Positions 45,607 through 53,984 of a stretch of DNA of 64,000 bases are shown one piece after another. The DNA comes from Candidatus Thiobius zoothamnicola. GTDB taxonomy: Bacteria > Pseudomonadota > Gammaproteobacteria > Chromatiales > Chromatiaceae. A model generated the notes under the pieces. The model saw nothing but the letters and a program-made list of their open reading frames with translations. It was not told where the DNA came from and ran no database searches. How positions within the stretch are numbered: position 1 is the first letter of the stretch; every line of letters starts with the position of its first letter. The stretch is from assembly GCA_030826945.1 (NCBI GenBank), contig JAPQLC010000003.1, positions 62,001 to 126,000 on the forward strand, given 5' to 3'. A program made the translations under genes and the position numbers.

Positions 45607-46802
45607 TTAATATTATTATAATTTCAAACATAGACATTAATACACCACTTGGCCATTCTCAGGTATATGAAGTGACTAAAAAATGTTCTCAAATCGAAAA
45701 AAACTATAAATTTCATATTGTATATATTGCCAAACAAAAAATTAAGGTTATTACAAACGAGAGTGATAATTTAAGACTTAAAGCAATAAAAACAAAATAT
45801 TCTGGGAAATTCGGAGCAGTGATTTCTTATTTAAAGCTCATGACCTATTGTGTTTATTTATTGATTAAATATAGGGGACATAAAATACTTCACGCTAGAA
45901 GCTACTTGCCGGCAATAATTGCCTTATTATCTTCTTTCTTTGTAAAAACACCCTATGTTTTCGATACAAGGGGTTTTTGGTTTGATGAAAGAGCGGAGCA
46001 AAATCGCTTTTTGCAGAAAAAGAGAGTTTATAATTTGCTCAAAAAGTTTGAGAAATCTCTTTTTTCTAGAGCACAAGCTTTTGTTTGTCTTACGGAACTA
46101 GGGAGTAATATGATAATTAAGGGAACGATTTTTAATTGGCCTGAAGATAAGCCATATGCAACAATACCGACATGCGCTAACTATGAAAATTTTACTATTA
46201 ATAAAAAAAATACCAGTGATCAAATAACTTTCGGATATATAGGATCAGTTAACTCTTTCTATAAAACTGAAGAGTGTATAAAAATATTTAAGCAAATCAG
46301 AGATGAAATCCCTAATGCACACTTGTTGTGCGTTACCCAGGATAGAGATAAGATTTTAAGGTTAATTACTAATCATGGCATTGGGTTTAATCATTTTTCT
46401 ATTCTAACAGCATTGCATACAGAAATTCCTAAACTTTTAAATCAAATAGATTGGGGTTTCTTGATTCTGGAGTCTCCATTTTCTAAGTCAGCGTCAATGC
46501 CAACAAAGTTGGCTGAATTTTTGGCGTCTGGAGTGAGGCCTATTCATTATGGCTGCAACTCAGAAGTATCTTATTGGGTCAGGAAAACAAAATCCGGGAT
46601 TTCCTTGCAGGATTTGACAAAAAATTCCATTGACAGGTTGATTGAAACAATAAAAAGCATGCAAAGCTTATCCTATCATGAAAGATTTTGCACTTTGAAT
46701 AGGGCTAGAGATATTTCTTTCGACCATTTTTCATTGGATTCAGGGTGTCAAAAATATATAGCTTTATGGAAGAAAACAGTCCAGGAAAATTTATGGACAT
46801 GA
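45603..46802 (+). CDS. Glycosyltransferase (GT4-like)
   Basis: A 399-residue protein with the GT-B outline: HILHARSYLPAII-type segment near residue 98, YVFDTRGFWFDERAEQNRF, TFGYIGSVNSFYKTEE (about 216-231) and a C-terminal SKSASMPTKLAEFLASGVRPIHYG where GT4 enzymes bind the donor nucleotide. The catalytic E-x7-E is not clear, so this is a diverged member. It lies between two other transferases. Confidence 0.75.
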   Translation: MINIIIISNIDINTPLGHSQVYEVTKKCSQIEKNYKFHIVYIAKQKIKVITNESDNLRLKAIKTKYSGKFGAVISYLKLMTYCVYLLIKYRGHKILHARSYLPAIIALLSSFFVKTPYVFDTRGFWFDERAEQNRFLQKKRVYNLLKKFEKSLFSRAQAFVCLTELGSNMIIKGTIFNWPEDKPYATIPTCANYENFTINKKNTSDQITFGYIGSVNSFYKTEECIKIFKQIRDEIPNAHLLCVTQDRDKILRLITNHGIGFNHFSILTALHTEIPKLLNQIDWGFLILESPFSKSASMPTKLAEFLASGVRPIHYGCNSEVSYWVRKTKSGISLQDLTKNSIDRLIETIKSMQSLSYHERFCTLNRARDISFDHFSLDSGCQKYIALWKKTVQENLWT

Positions 46803-46809
46803 TCGTTGT

Positions 46810-47889
46810 ATGAAATTACTTTTATTATCAAAATACTCCCGAAAAGGTGCCAGTACTCGACTTCGCTCATTTCAATACATACCTTATTTGGAATCAAAAA
46901 ATTTTCAGGTTACTGTACAAAGTTTGTTTGACAATACATACCTTAAAAATTACTACAAAAAAAAATCTCGTCCAGTCTTTAATGTGCTTTCATGTTACCT
47001 TCGTCGGTTTTTTGTTTTATTGACCTTTTACCGGTATGACATCGTATGGATAGAGAAAGAAGCGTTTCCCTACTTTTTTGCTATTTTTGAAAGATTAATC
47101 AACTTTTCACGTATTCCTTATATCGTTGATTATGACGATGCCATTTTCCATAATTATGATCGCTCAAATAATTTAATTGTAAGGAAACTTCTGGGTAAGA
47201 AAATAGATGTAGTCATGAGGCTGGCAAGTTGTGTAGTTGTGGGCAATGACTATCTAGCCAGGCGGGCAGGGGCTGCAGGGGCGAGGAAAATAGAAATTAT
47301 ACCCACCGTGGTCGATGTGAATCGTTACAAGAGTAAAGAAACGCCAAATACTCCGCTGACTATTGGTTGGATAGGTTCGCCTACAACACAGAAATACCTT
47401 ATGCAAATAAACCAAGCTCTTTTGAGTATTTGCATAAAGTATCATGTTCGTCTACTTTTAGTTGGTGCAATGCCCGATATCTCATCGCAATTTCCTGATA
47501 TTGATATCCAAATCAAGCCCTGGAGCGAAGAGTCCGAAACTTCTCTCGTTTCTTTAATGGATATAGGTATTATGCCATTACCTGATGAGCCATGGGAAAA
47601 AGGGAAATGTGGATATAAGCTGATACAATATATGGCGTGTAGTATCCCGGTGGTTGCTTCTCCTGTTGGGGTTAATGATAAAATCATTACTGATAGTGGT
47701 GCAGGGATACTGGCTGAAGGTAATGAGCACTGGGAGTTCGCCCTGACAAAACTCATCTTTGATCCAGATATGAGAGGTAAAATGGGGAAAAATGGTCGGA
47801 TAGCCGTTGAATCAAGGTATTCTTTGGATGTGCAAGCAAAAAAATTAATCGCAATATTTCAACAAGCTGCGCATCAAGCGATCTCATGA
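46810..47889 (+). CDS. Glycosyltransferase family 4
   Basis: A 359-residue enzyme starting LLLLSKYSRKGASTRLRSFQ. It has VDYDDAIFHNYDR (about 109-121), IGWIGSPTTQKYL and a donor-binding segment GKCGYKLIQYMACSIPVVASPVG. It overlaps the Wzy-like gene by 4 bases. The codon composition becomes less AT-rich through this gene, marking the right edge of the AT-rich block. Confidence 0.85.
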   Translation: MKLLLLSKYSRKGASTRLRSFQYIPYLESKNFQVTVQSLFDNTYLKNYYKKKSRPVFNVLSCYLRRFFVLLTFYRYDIVWIEKEAFPYFFAIFERLINFSRIPYIVDYDDAIFHNYDRSNNLIVRKLLGKKIDVVMRLASCVVVGNDYLARRAGAAGARKIEIIPTVVDVNRYKSKETPNTPLTIGWIGSPTTQKYLMQINQALLSICIKYHVRLLLVGAMPDISSQFPDIDIQIKPWSEESETSLVSLMDIGIMPLPDEPWEKGKCGYKLIQYMACSIPVVASPVGVNDKIITDSGAGILAEGNEHWEFALTKLIFDPDMRGKMGKNGRIAVESRYSLDVQAKKLIAIFQQAAHQAIS

Positions 47890-49085
47890 TTTCGCCAATT
47901 GAAACGGGTTTACATGCCATCACTGCCTTGGTGCTTTTTTTTATTGGCTACTTGTTGTCTGCCAAAGTGGCAAATTTGATTCAAGTAAAAAGTAAGATAG
48001 CTACCTACATCTATATATGGCACACCTTTTTTGCTATGGTGTATATGTACTACACATTGAATTATGGGGGGGATTCGCTACGTTATTATCGAGAGGCTTT
48101 ACAGGGAGGGGGCGATTCTGGTTTTGGGACTGTTTTTGTTTCAAACATATCTTCTGTTTTGGTTTCTTACTTCCAACTTTCTTATTTGGGTCTTTTTCTT
48201 TTTTTTAACCTTTTGGGTTGTATTGCGCTGATTATACTGCATAAGGTTTTATACGATGTAGTACAAGATTCCAGTGTACGTATCCGGCGTTTTGCGTTAC
48301 TCGCTGTTTTTTTGCCATCAGCCAGTTTTTGGACTTCTGCTTTAGGCAAGGATTCCATTTCATTCCTGGCGGTTGTATTGGCTTTATGGGCTGCGATGAA
48401 GCTGCCCAAACGCACGGTGTTAATGGCCTTAGCCGTTTTTTTGTTACTGCTTGTACGTCCTCATGTCGCGGGTATCATGGTTATGGCATTGGCCGGTTCT
48501 TTATTGTTTTCGTCGGCGCGTATTGACTTAAGTACCCGTGTATTACTGGGGATTATTGTTATACCGGTATCGGTTGTATTAATACCGTTCGCCGCAAATT
48601 ATGCCGGTATTGAAAATGCGGTAGATATTAATGAGGTAACGCAACATATTGAGAGCCGTCAGGGGTATAATCTGGGTGGCGGGAGTAGTCTTGACATCTC
48701 AGGTATGCCGGTGCCACTTCAGATTTTTACCTATCTTTTCAGGCCATTGCCGTTTGAAGCCCATAGTTTGTTTGCATTGATTGCTTCATTGGATAACCTG
48801 TTTTTGTTATTTATCTTTCTTTATAGCATACGGTATATTCGGGTGAAGTCTAATGCGCGGGCCAATCATGCATTCTTGTGGCTGTATGTTGCCGGAACAA
48901 CCTTGATCCTTGCCATGACAACAGCAAACCTGGGTATTGCCGTTCGGCAAAAGTGGATGATTATGCCGGTGCTGTTATATCTCTTATTCGCTGCTATTGC
49001 TGCCCATCAGGCAAAAAAGCAACGTATAAGACAGCATTGGTTGGAGCAACGGCAATTACCATCCAACCATTATGAATCTTCATGA
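47886..49085 (+). CDS. Polytopic membrane protein, likely O-antigen/capsule polymerase (Wzy/EpsG-like)
   Basis: A 399-residue protein with about ten hydrophobic helices and a large periplasmic loop around residues 245-290 (AVDINEVTQHIESRQGYNLGG). Charged residues in GGDSLRYYREA near residue 60 and in the loop resemble EpsG/Wzy polymerases. Wzy proteins share little sequence, so the call rests on topology and position among glycosyltransferases just before the initiating phosphoglycosyltransferase. Confidence 0.68.
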   Translation: MISPIETGLHAITALVLFFIGYLLSAKVANLIQVKSKIATYIYIWHTFFAMVYMYYTLNYGGDSLRYYREALQGGGDSGFGTVFVSNISSVLVSYFQLSYLGLFLFFNLLGCIALIILHKVLYDVVQDSSVRIRRFALLAVFLPSASFWTSALGKDSISFLAVVLALWAAMKLPKRTVLMALAVFLLLLVRPHVAGIMVMALAGSLLFSSARIDLSTRVLLGIIVIPVSVVLIPFAANYAGIENAVDINEVTQHIESRQGYNLGGGSSLDISGMPVPLQIFTYLFRPLPFEAHSLFALIASLDNLFLLFIFLYSIRYIRVKSNARANHAFLWLYVAGTTLILAMTTANLGIAVRQKWMIMPVLLYLLFAAIAAHQAKKQRIRQHWLEQRQLPSNHYESS

Positions 49086-50197
49086 GCTTAAGGCTGATTA
49101 TTATTGGTGCGTTACCCAACTCACTGATCAATTTCCGGGGTAATTTAATCAAGGTTATAAATCATAAGGGACATCAAATCACGGCTATGGCAGCAACAAA
49201 GGGTCCGTTAGTATCTCAACAGTTGGCTGCATGGGGTGCAAATTATCGATCCTATCCCATACAACGCAATGGTTTGAATCCACTTGTGGATTGGCAGACA
49301 TGGCGGTTTCTGTGCCAAACCTTCCGCGAATTACAGCCTGATGTTATCTTTGCCTACACCATTAAACCGGTGATTTGGGGTGGATTGGCCTGCCGTGTTT
49401 TGCCCGGTACACGTTTTTATGCACTGATTACTGGTCTAGGCTTTGCTTTCCAGGGCAAGACCCTCAAAAGAAAACTGTTAAGTAAACTAGTGACAGTGCT
49501 TTACCGCACAGCCTTGAAACGTGCCGAACGTGTCATTTTCCAAAATCCAGACAATCTCAACGAGTTTGTCCAACGCGGTATTGTGCCATCCGGGAAATGT
49601 GCCTTGGTTAATGGCTCAGGTGTAGATATAAGCCGCTATGCAAACACACCGTTACCCAATAAATCCATCACTTTTCTCACCATCGGACGGTTGCTCGGTG
49701 AAAAAGGCTTCCGCGAATATGCCCAAGCTGCGCAAATTATAAAATCCAGGTATCCGGGGGTAACGTTACAGCTCCTTGGCCCTGAAGACTCTTCACCCGA
49801 TGGCATCCCTCTCAACGAAGTCCAAAATTGGCACGAACAAGGTTGGATCGAATACCTCGGGTCAACCGATGATGTGCGTCATTATCTGCGAAATTGTCAT
49901 ATCTATGTATTACCTTCCTACCACGAAGGCATGCCTCGTACCGTATTGGAAGCCATGGCAACAGGCCGCCCCATACTGACTACCGATGTCCCTGGCTGCC
50001 GGGAAACCGTTACCAACGGTGACAACGGCTATCTCGTTCCAAAAGCCGATGCACAAGCTTTGGCAGAACGTATAATCTGGTTCATTGAAAACCGCGCACA
50101 GTGGGAGCGTATGGGCAAACGCAGCCGGGAAATCGCTGAGGAAAAATATGATGTGAACAAGGTGAATGCCCAATTGATGGAGATCATGGGGTTATGA
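49082..50197 (+). CDS. Glycosyltransferase family 4 (PglA/CapM-like)
   Basis: A 371-residue GT-B transferase: [17 protein letters not shown] at the start, [24 protein letters not shown], then [16 protein letters not shown] (about 200-215) and the E-x7-E motif [20 protein letters not shown]. Position directly before pglC suggests it adds the second sugar onto undecaprenyl-diphosphate-linked bacillosamine, as PglA does. It overlaps both neighbours by 4 bases. Confidence 0.85.
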   Translation: MSLRLIIIGALPNSLINFRGNLIKVINHKGHQITAMAATKGPLVSQQLAAWGANYRSYPIQRNGLNPLVDWQTWRFLCQTFRELQPDVIFAYTIKPVIWGGLACRVLPGTRFYALITGLGFAFQGKTLKRKLLSKLVTVLYRTALKRAERVIFQNPDNLNEFVQRGIVPSGKCALVNGSGVDISRYANTPLPNKSITFLTIGRLLGEKGFREYAQAAQIIKSRYPGVTLQLLGPEDSSPDGIPLNEVQNWHEQGWIEYLGSTDDVRHYLRNCHIYVLPSYHEGMPRTVLEAMATGRPILTTDVPGCRETVTNGDNGYLVPKADAQALAERIIWFIENRAQWERMGKRSREIAEEKYDVNKVNAQLMEIMGL

Positions 50198-50784
50198 AGC
50201 GCTTGTTTGACCTATTGCTGACGCTCGTCGCAGCCATCCTGTTTTCACCAATCCTGCTGATCACAACCCTACTCGTCAGGCAAAAACTCGGCTCTCCCAT
50301 TTTATTCAGTCAACAACGCCCCGGCCTGGATGGCAAACCTTTTCGCATGTACAAATTCCGTACTATGACCGACGAACGTGATGCAAACGGTGACCTGTTG
50401 CCCGATGCCCAGCGCCTAACCCAGTTTGGCTGTTTCCTACGCTCCACTAGCCTGGACGAACTCCCTGCATTCTGGAATGTCTTCAAAGGTGATATGAGCT
50501 TAGTTGGCCCACGCCCCTTATTGATGGAATACCTACCGCTCTACTCACCTGAACAAGCCTGCCGCCACAATGTCCGCCCCGGCATCACCGGCTGGGCGCA
50601 AGTTAATGGCCGCAACGCCATTAGCTGGGAAGAAAAATTCAAGCTCGACGTATGGTATGTCGATAACCAATCTTTCTGGCTTGATCTGAAAATTCTGTTT
50701 CTGACCTTGAGAAAAGTCTTTGTGCGCGAAGGTATCAGTGCCGAAGGCGAAGCCACTATGCCCAAATTTACTGACAGAATTTGA
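50194..50784 (+). CDS. pglC: Undecaprenyl-phosphate sugar phosphotransferase PglC-like
   Basis: Small monotopic phosphoglycosyltransferase of 196 residues. A re-entrant N-terminal helix ([20 protein letters not shown]) precedes KFRTM, the catalytic Asp-Glu in [18 protein letters not shown] and VGPRPLL. It transfers a sugar-phosphate, probably diNAc-bacillosamine phosphate given pglD/E/F nearby, to undecaprenyl phosphate at the inner membrane. A second enzyme of this class is at 53407. Confidence 0.9.
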   Translation: MKRLFDLLLTLVAAILFSPILLITTLLVRQKLGSPILFSQQRPGLDGKPFRMYKFRTMTDERDANGDLLPDAQRLTQFGCFLRSTSLDELPAFWNVFKGDMSLVGPRPLLMEYLPLYSPEQACRHNVRPGITGWAQVNGRNAISWEEKFKLDVWYVDNQSFWLDLKILFLTLRKVFVREGISAEGEATMPKFTDRI

Positions 50785-50791
50785 GTGCATA

Positions 50792-50820
50792 TTGGTCTTT
50801 CGTACACCATTTGGTATGCT
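50792..50820 (+). promoter_or_regulatory. Candidate promoter/operator for the DinJ/YafQ pair
   Basis: TTGGTC (50792-50797), a 17-bp spacer and TATGCT (50815-50820) precede the antitoxin by 28 bp. The palindrome ACCATTTGGT (50806-50815) overlaps the spacer and -10, where a RelB/DinJ-type antitoxin would bind for autorepression. Confidence 0.4.
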
Positions 50821-50848
50821 CAAGCACAAGATAACGTGAGTATTAACC

Positions 50849-51109
50849 ATGACAGCCAAAACCCAAACCAGTTTGCGCCTTGATGCCGATAAGTTAACCG
50901 AGGCCAAAGTCATTCTGCAGCATCTGGGCTTAAACTTCAGTGAAGCAGTGAATATCTTTACCAGCTTGATTGTCGCCAAACAAGGCCTGCCCTTTGATGT
51001 GGCATTACCTAATGATAAAACACTGGTTACCATGCGTGATGTGCGGATGCGAAAAAACCTTGAACCTGTGGCGCTGATAGATTTGCAAAACGAGTTGCGC
51101 AGGCAATGA
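50849..51109 (+). CDS. RelB/DinJ family antitoxin
   Basis: An 86-residue protein: N-terminal ribbon-helix-helix (TSLRLDADKLTEAKVILQHL) and the DinJ-type LNFSEAVNIFTSLIV. The C-terminal part, ending in NELRRQ, should wrap the toxin. It overlaps the toxin gene by 4 bases. The pair sits inside the pglC-pglD interval, apparently with its own promoter. Confidence 0.87.
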   Translation: MTAKTQTSLRLDADKLTEAKVILQHLGLNFSEAVNIFTSLIVAKQGLPFDVALPNDKTLVTMRDVRMRKNLEPVALIDLQNELRRQ

Positions 51110-51381
51110 GGCAACTCATCCGCCATAAATCTTTTATCAAGGACATGCGCAATGTCCGGCTAACCGACACACAGGCCACCAAATTATTTCTGTATGTGAC
51201 CAACCTGTTGAATAGCCAGCCCCTCCCCCCTGAATCACGCGATCATGCCCTTCAAGGTATATGGAACGATTTCCGCGAATTGCATTTAGGTGATGATACC
51301 TTACTGATCTATCAGACCGATGCGCAGTTTGTTTACCTGACTCGACTTGGCAGCCATGCCCGGTTGTTCAAAAACAGGTGA
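51106..51381 (+). CDS. YafQ-type mRNA interferase toxin
   Basis: A 91-residue RelE-superfamily protein with RHKSFIKDMRNVRLT at the start, LPPESRDHALQG and the C-terminal core LHLGDDTLLIYQTDA, LTRLGSHARLF, as in YafQ. It would cut mRNA at the ribosome when free. Its stop codon overlaps the GTG start of pglD, so read-through coupling of the toxin-antitoxin unit with pglD is likely. Confidence 0.88.
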   Translation: MRQLIRHKSFIKDMRNVRLTDTQATKLFLYVTNLLNSQPLPPESRDHALQGIWNDFRELHLGDDTLLIYQTDAQFVYLTRLGSHARLFKNR

Positions 51382-51986
51382 CCAACGCCATGTTGTTTAT
51401 CTACGGCGCAGGCGGTCACGGCAAGGTTGCATTCCACACACTGATCGAAAGTGGTAAACCAGTCGAAAATTTTATTGACGACAAAGTTCGCGGGCAATTA
51501 TGTGGCGTACCTGTTCTGCCTCCTGCCGAGTTTCGAAATTTACATACCTGCGCCATCCATTTTTCCATTGGCAATAATGCTATTCGTAGCCGCCTACAAA
51601 CAGAATGGCATAACACAGGCATCTTGCCGGAAACCGCTATCCATCCCCGCGCAGTGGTTTATCCTGGTGTAAGCATTGGCTTGGGCAGCCTCATAACCGC
51701 TGGCTCGATTATTGGTCCGGACGCAAAAATCGGGGATGGCTGTATCATCAACCATAACGCCACTGTTGACCATGATTGCCATATCGGAGCATTCTGTCAC
51801 ATTGCCCCTGCAGCCACTCTGGGTGGCGGTGTTAATATTGGCAAACAATGCCTGATCGGTGCAGGCGCAACGATTTTACCCTGTCTAAAGATAGGTAATA
51901 AGATTACTGTAGGTGCTGGCGCAGTCGTAACGCATGACTTGCCTGATCATGTCACCGTTATTGGTTGTCCTGCCCGTCTAAAATAA
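51378..51986 (+). CDS. pglD: UDP-4-amino-sugar N-acetyltransferase PglD-like
   Basis: Left-handed beta-helix acetyltransferase of about 200 residues. N-terminal Rossmann-like IYGAGGHGKVAFHTL, then hexapeptide repeats (about 90-190) with the catalytic histidine in INHNATVDHDCHIG. PglD acetylates the 4-amino group in UDP-diNAcBac synthesis. Start is GTG 51378, overlapping the toxin stop, or ATG 51390 four codons on; the latter would match usual N termini (MLFIYGAGG). Confidence 0.9.
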   Translation: MTNAMLFIYGAGGHGKVAFHTLIESGKPVENFIDDKVRGQLCGVPVLPPAEFRNLHTCAIHFSIGNNAIRSRLQTEWHNTGILPETAIHPRAVVYPGVSIGLGSLITAGSIIGPDAKIGDGCIINHNATVDHDCHIGAFCHIAPAATLGGGVNIGKQCLIGAGATILPCLKIGNKITVGAGAVVTHDLPDHVTVIGCPARLK

Positions 51987-52011
51987 CCATGCGTAGCATT
52001 ACAACCGAATC

Positions 52012-53187
52012 ATGCTAAACACTCCTTTCTCTCCCTGGCCCTCCTTTACCCGGGAAGAAGCCAACGCTGTTTCCAATGTGCTGCTTTCCAACCAAGTCAA
52101 TTACTGGACGGGGCAGGAGGGGCGTAAGTTTGAAAAAGAATTTGCCGCCTGGATTGGTAGCGAATATGCAGTGGCATTAGCCAATGGAACAGTTGCATTG
52201 GATGCGGCCCTCCAAGCATTGGAGATTGGCGCAGGTGATGAAGTTATCGTGACCTCGCGCACCTTTCTGGCGTCTGTTTCCTGCATTGTCATGGCAAGCG
52301 CAATCCCGGTTTTTGCGGATATTGACCATGATTCGCAAAATATCAGCGCAGACACCATTGCGCCTTTAATTACATCGGCCACTCGTGCCATCATCTGTGT
52401 TCACTTGGCAGGCTGGCCGTGTGAAATGGATGAAATTATGGCGCTCGCTGAACAACATAGTCTTTTTGTGATCGAAGATTGCGCACAGGCGCATGGTGCT
52501 AAATACAAAGGCCGAAGCGTGGGTAGTATCGGGCATATCGGCGTTTGGTCATTCTGCCAGGACAAGATTATGACCACCGGTGGTGAAGGCGGTATGGTCA
52601 CCACGAATAATCGTGATCTGTGGTCAAAGATGTGGAGCTACAAAGATCACGGTAAAAGTTGGCAAGCGGTGTACGAACGTGAACACCCGCCGGGTTTCCG
52701 CTGGCTGCATGAAAGCTTCGGCACAAATGGACGTATGACCGAAATGCAATCTGCTATCGGACGCATTCAGCTAAAACGCATGCCTGAGTGGCACCAACAA
52801 CGTGTGAAATATGCCAATACGATTTGGGATACAGCGCGCCAGTTACCCGGTTTGCGTGTTCCGATAATTCCCCCATATGTTGAACATGCCGCGTATAAAT
52901 GTTATGTGTTCGTTGACCTAGAGCAACTCAAACCAAATTGGAACCGTGACCGCATCCTGCACGCCATCAACGAACAGGGTGTACCCTGTTTCTCCGGTTC
53001 ATGCTCCGAAGTTTATCTGGAAAAAGCTTTTGATGATACCAATCTCCCCCCTCCTAAGCGGTTACCAGTTGCGCGCGATTTGGGTGAAACTTCATTAATG
53101 TTCCTGGTTCATCCAACATTAACATCAGACCAGACTGTCTTAACTTGCGACGTTATTAGCGCGGTATTAGGTTTAGCCAGCCATTGA
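52012..53187 (+). CDS. pglE: UDP-4-keto-sugar aminotransferase PglE-like (DegT family)
   Basis: PLP-dependent transaminase of 391 residues: LANGTVALDAALQAL (about 59-73), FVIEDCAQAHGAKYKG and the PLP lysine in SFCQDKIMTTGGEGG (about 180-194), with GTNGRMTEMQSAIG. It follows pglD by 25 bp and should produce the 4-amino sugar from the PglF product. It is distinct from pseC, which acts on the L-altro epimer. Confidence 0.9.
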   Translation: MLNTPFSPWPSFTREEANAVSNVLLSNQVNYWTGQEGRKFEKEFAAWIGSEYAVALANGTVALDAALQALEIGAGDEVIVTSRTFLASVSCIVMASAIPVFADIDHDSQNISADTIAPLITSATRAIICVHLAGWPCEMDEIMALAEQHSLFVIEDCAQAHGAKYKGRSVGSIGHIGVWSFCQDKIMTTGGEGGMVTTNNRDLWSKMWSYKDHGKSWQAVYEREHPPGFRWLHESFGTNGRMTEMQSAIGRIQLKRMPEWHQQRVKYANTIWDTARQLPGLRVPIIPPYVEHAAYKCYVFVDLEQLKPNWNRDRILHAINEQGVPCFSGSCSEVYLEKAFDDTNLPPPKRLPVARDLGETSLMFLVHPTLTSDQTVLTCDVISAVLGLASH

Positions 53188-53406
53188 AATATCAGTCAGT
53201 ATCCTCAGCTAAATTTAATCTTGGTTAATATTTCCATTACAGCTCACACCATTTGAGCGACTTAAAAAAATCAATCATGATTAACGGTCACAAGGCTTTT
53301 TAATACCTCTTCCCCCTATCCATCTACCAAGATGATTGGTAGCCTCGCCCTCCCCCTCGTTTATGAAACCGACATGGAAAGCCATTTCCAACAACTCACG
53401 AATTGA
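53188..53406. other. Intergenic gap with two small hairpins
   Basis: A 219-bp gap in an otherwise tight operon. It has a 7-bp perfect hairpin CTACCAA-GATGA-TTGGTAG at 53324-53342 and a 6-bp one (TGGAAA-4-TTTCCA) near 53376-53391. Neither has a U-run. They may be regulatory sites for the second phosphoglycosyltransferase operon. Confidence 0.4.
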
Positions 53407-53955
53407 ATGCGTTTTTTTGACATCACATTGGCGTCTATCGGATTATTCATTGGCGCTCCCGTTTTTTTATTGATCTACATCGCCAGCTATCTCGACACAG
53501 GCTCCCCTTTACTTCGACAAAAACGTGTCGGAAAGATGCAAAGACCTTTTATTCTTGTTAAATTCCGCACTATGCGGTTAGGCACCGCATCTGTCGCCAC
53601 GCATTTGGCGGACGCGTCGGCGATCACGCCTTTTGGACGGATTTTACGACGCACCAAATTGGATGAGTTACCTCAACTGTGGAATGTATTAGTAGGTGAC
53701 ATGAGTCTGGTAGGGCCTCGTCCATGCCTGCCGACGCAAAAAACCTTGATTAATGCCCGTGACGCTTTAGGCGTGTACCAAGCTCGCCCAGGTATTACCG
53801 GACTCGCGCAAATACGCCATATCGATATGTCAACACCGGAACTGTTGGCAAGTACAGACGCACAGATGCTTAAAACACTGACGATTCGTCAATATTTTAT
53901 GTACATTGTTAAAACATTATCTGGCGAAGGCCGGGGTGACAAAGTCAAGGATTGA
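53407..53955 (+). CDS. Second small phosphoglycosyltransferase (sugar transferase family)
   Basis: A 182-residue monotopic enzyme with N-terminal re-entrant helix (DITLASIGLFIGAPVFLL), KFRTMRLG, catalytic Asp-Glu in TKLDELPQLWNVLVGDMS, VGPRPCLP and the late ARPGITGLAQI. It is clearly a paralogue of the enzyme at 50194 but diverged, so it may use another sugar or start a different glycan. Its stop overlaps the first possible start of pglF. Confidence 0.88.
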   Translation: MRFFDITLASIGLFIGAPVFLLIYIASYLDTGSPLLRQKRVGKMQRPFILVKFRTMRLGTASVATHLADASAITPFGRILRRTKLDELPQLWNVLVGDMSLVGPRPCLPTQKTLINARDALGVYQARPGITGLAQIRHIDMSTPELLASTDAQMLKTLTIRQYFMYIVKTLSGEGRGDKVKD

Positions 53956-53984
53956 TAGGATGCCTCACATATCCAATATCAATC

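Noticed and set aside
50545..51126. 193-codon frame antisense to pglC and the antitoxin gene
   Set aside because: Two well-supported genes explain this DNA on the other strand.
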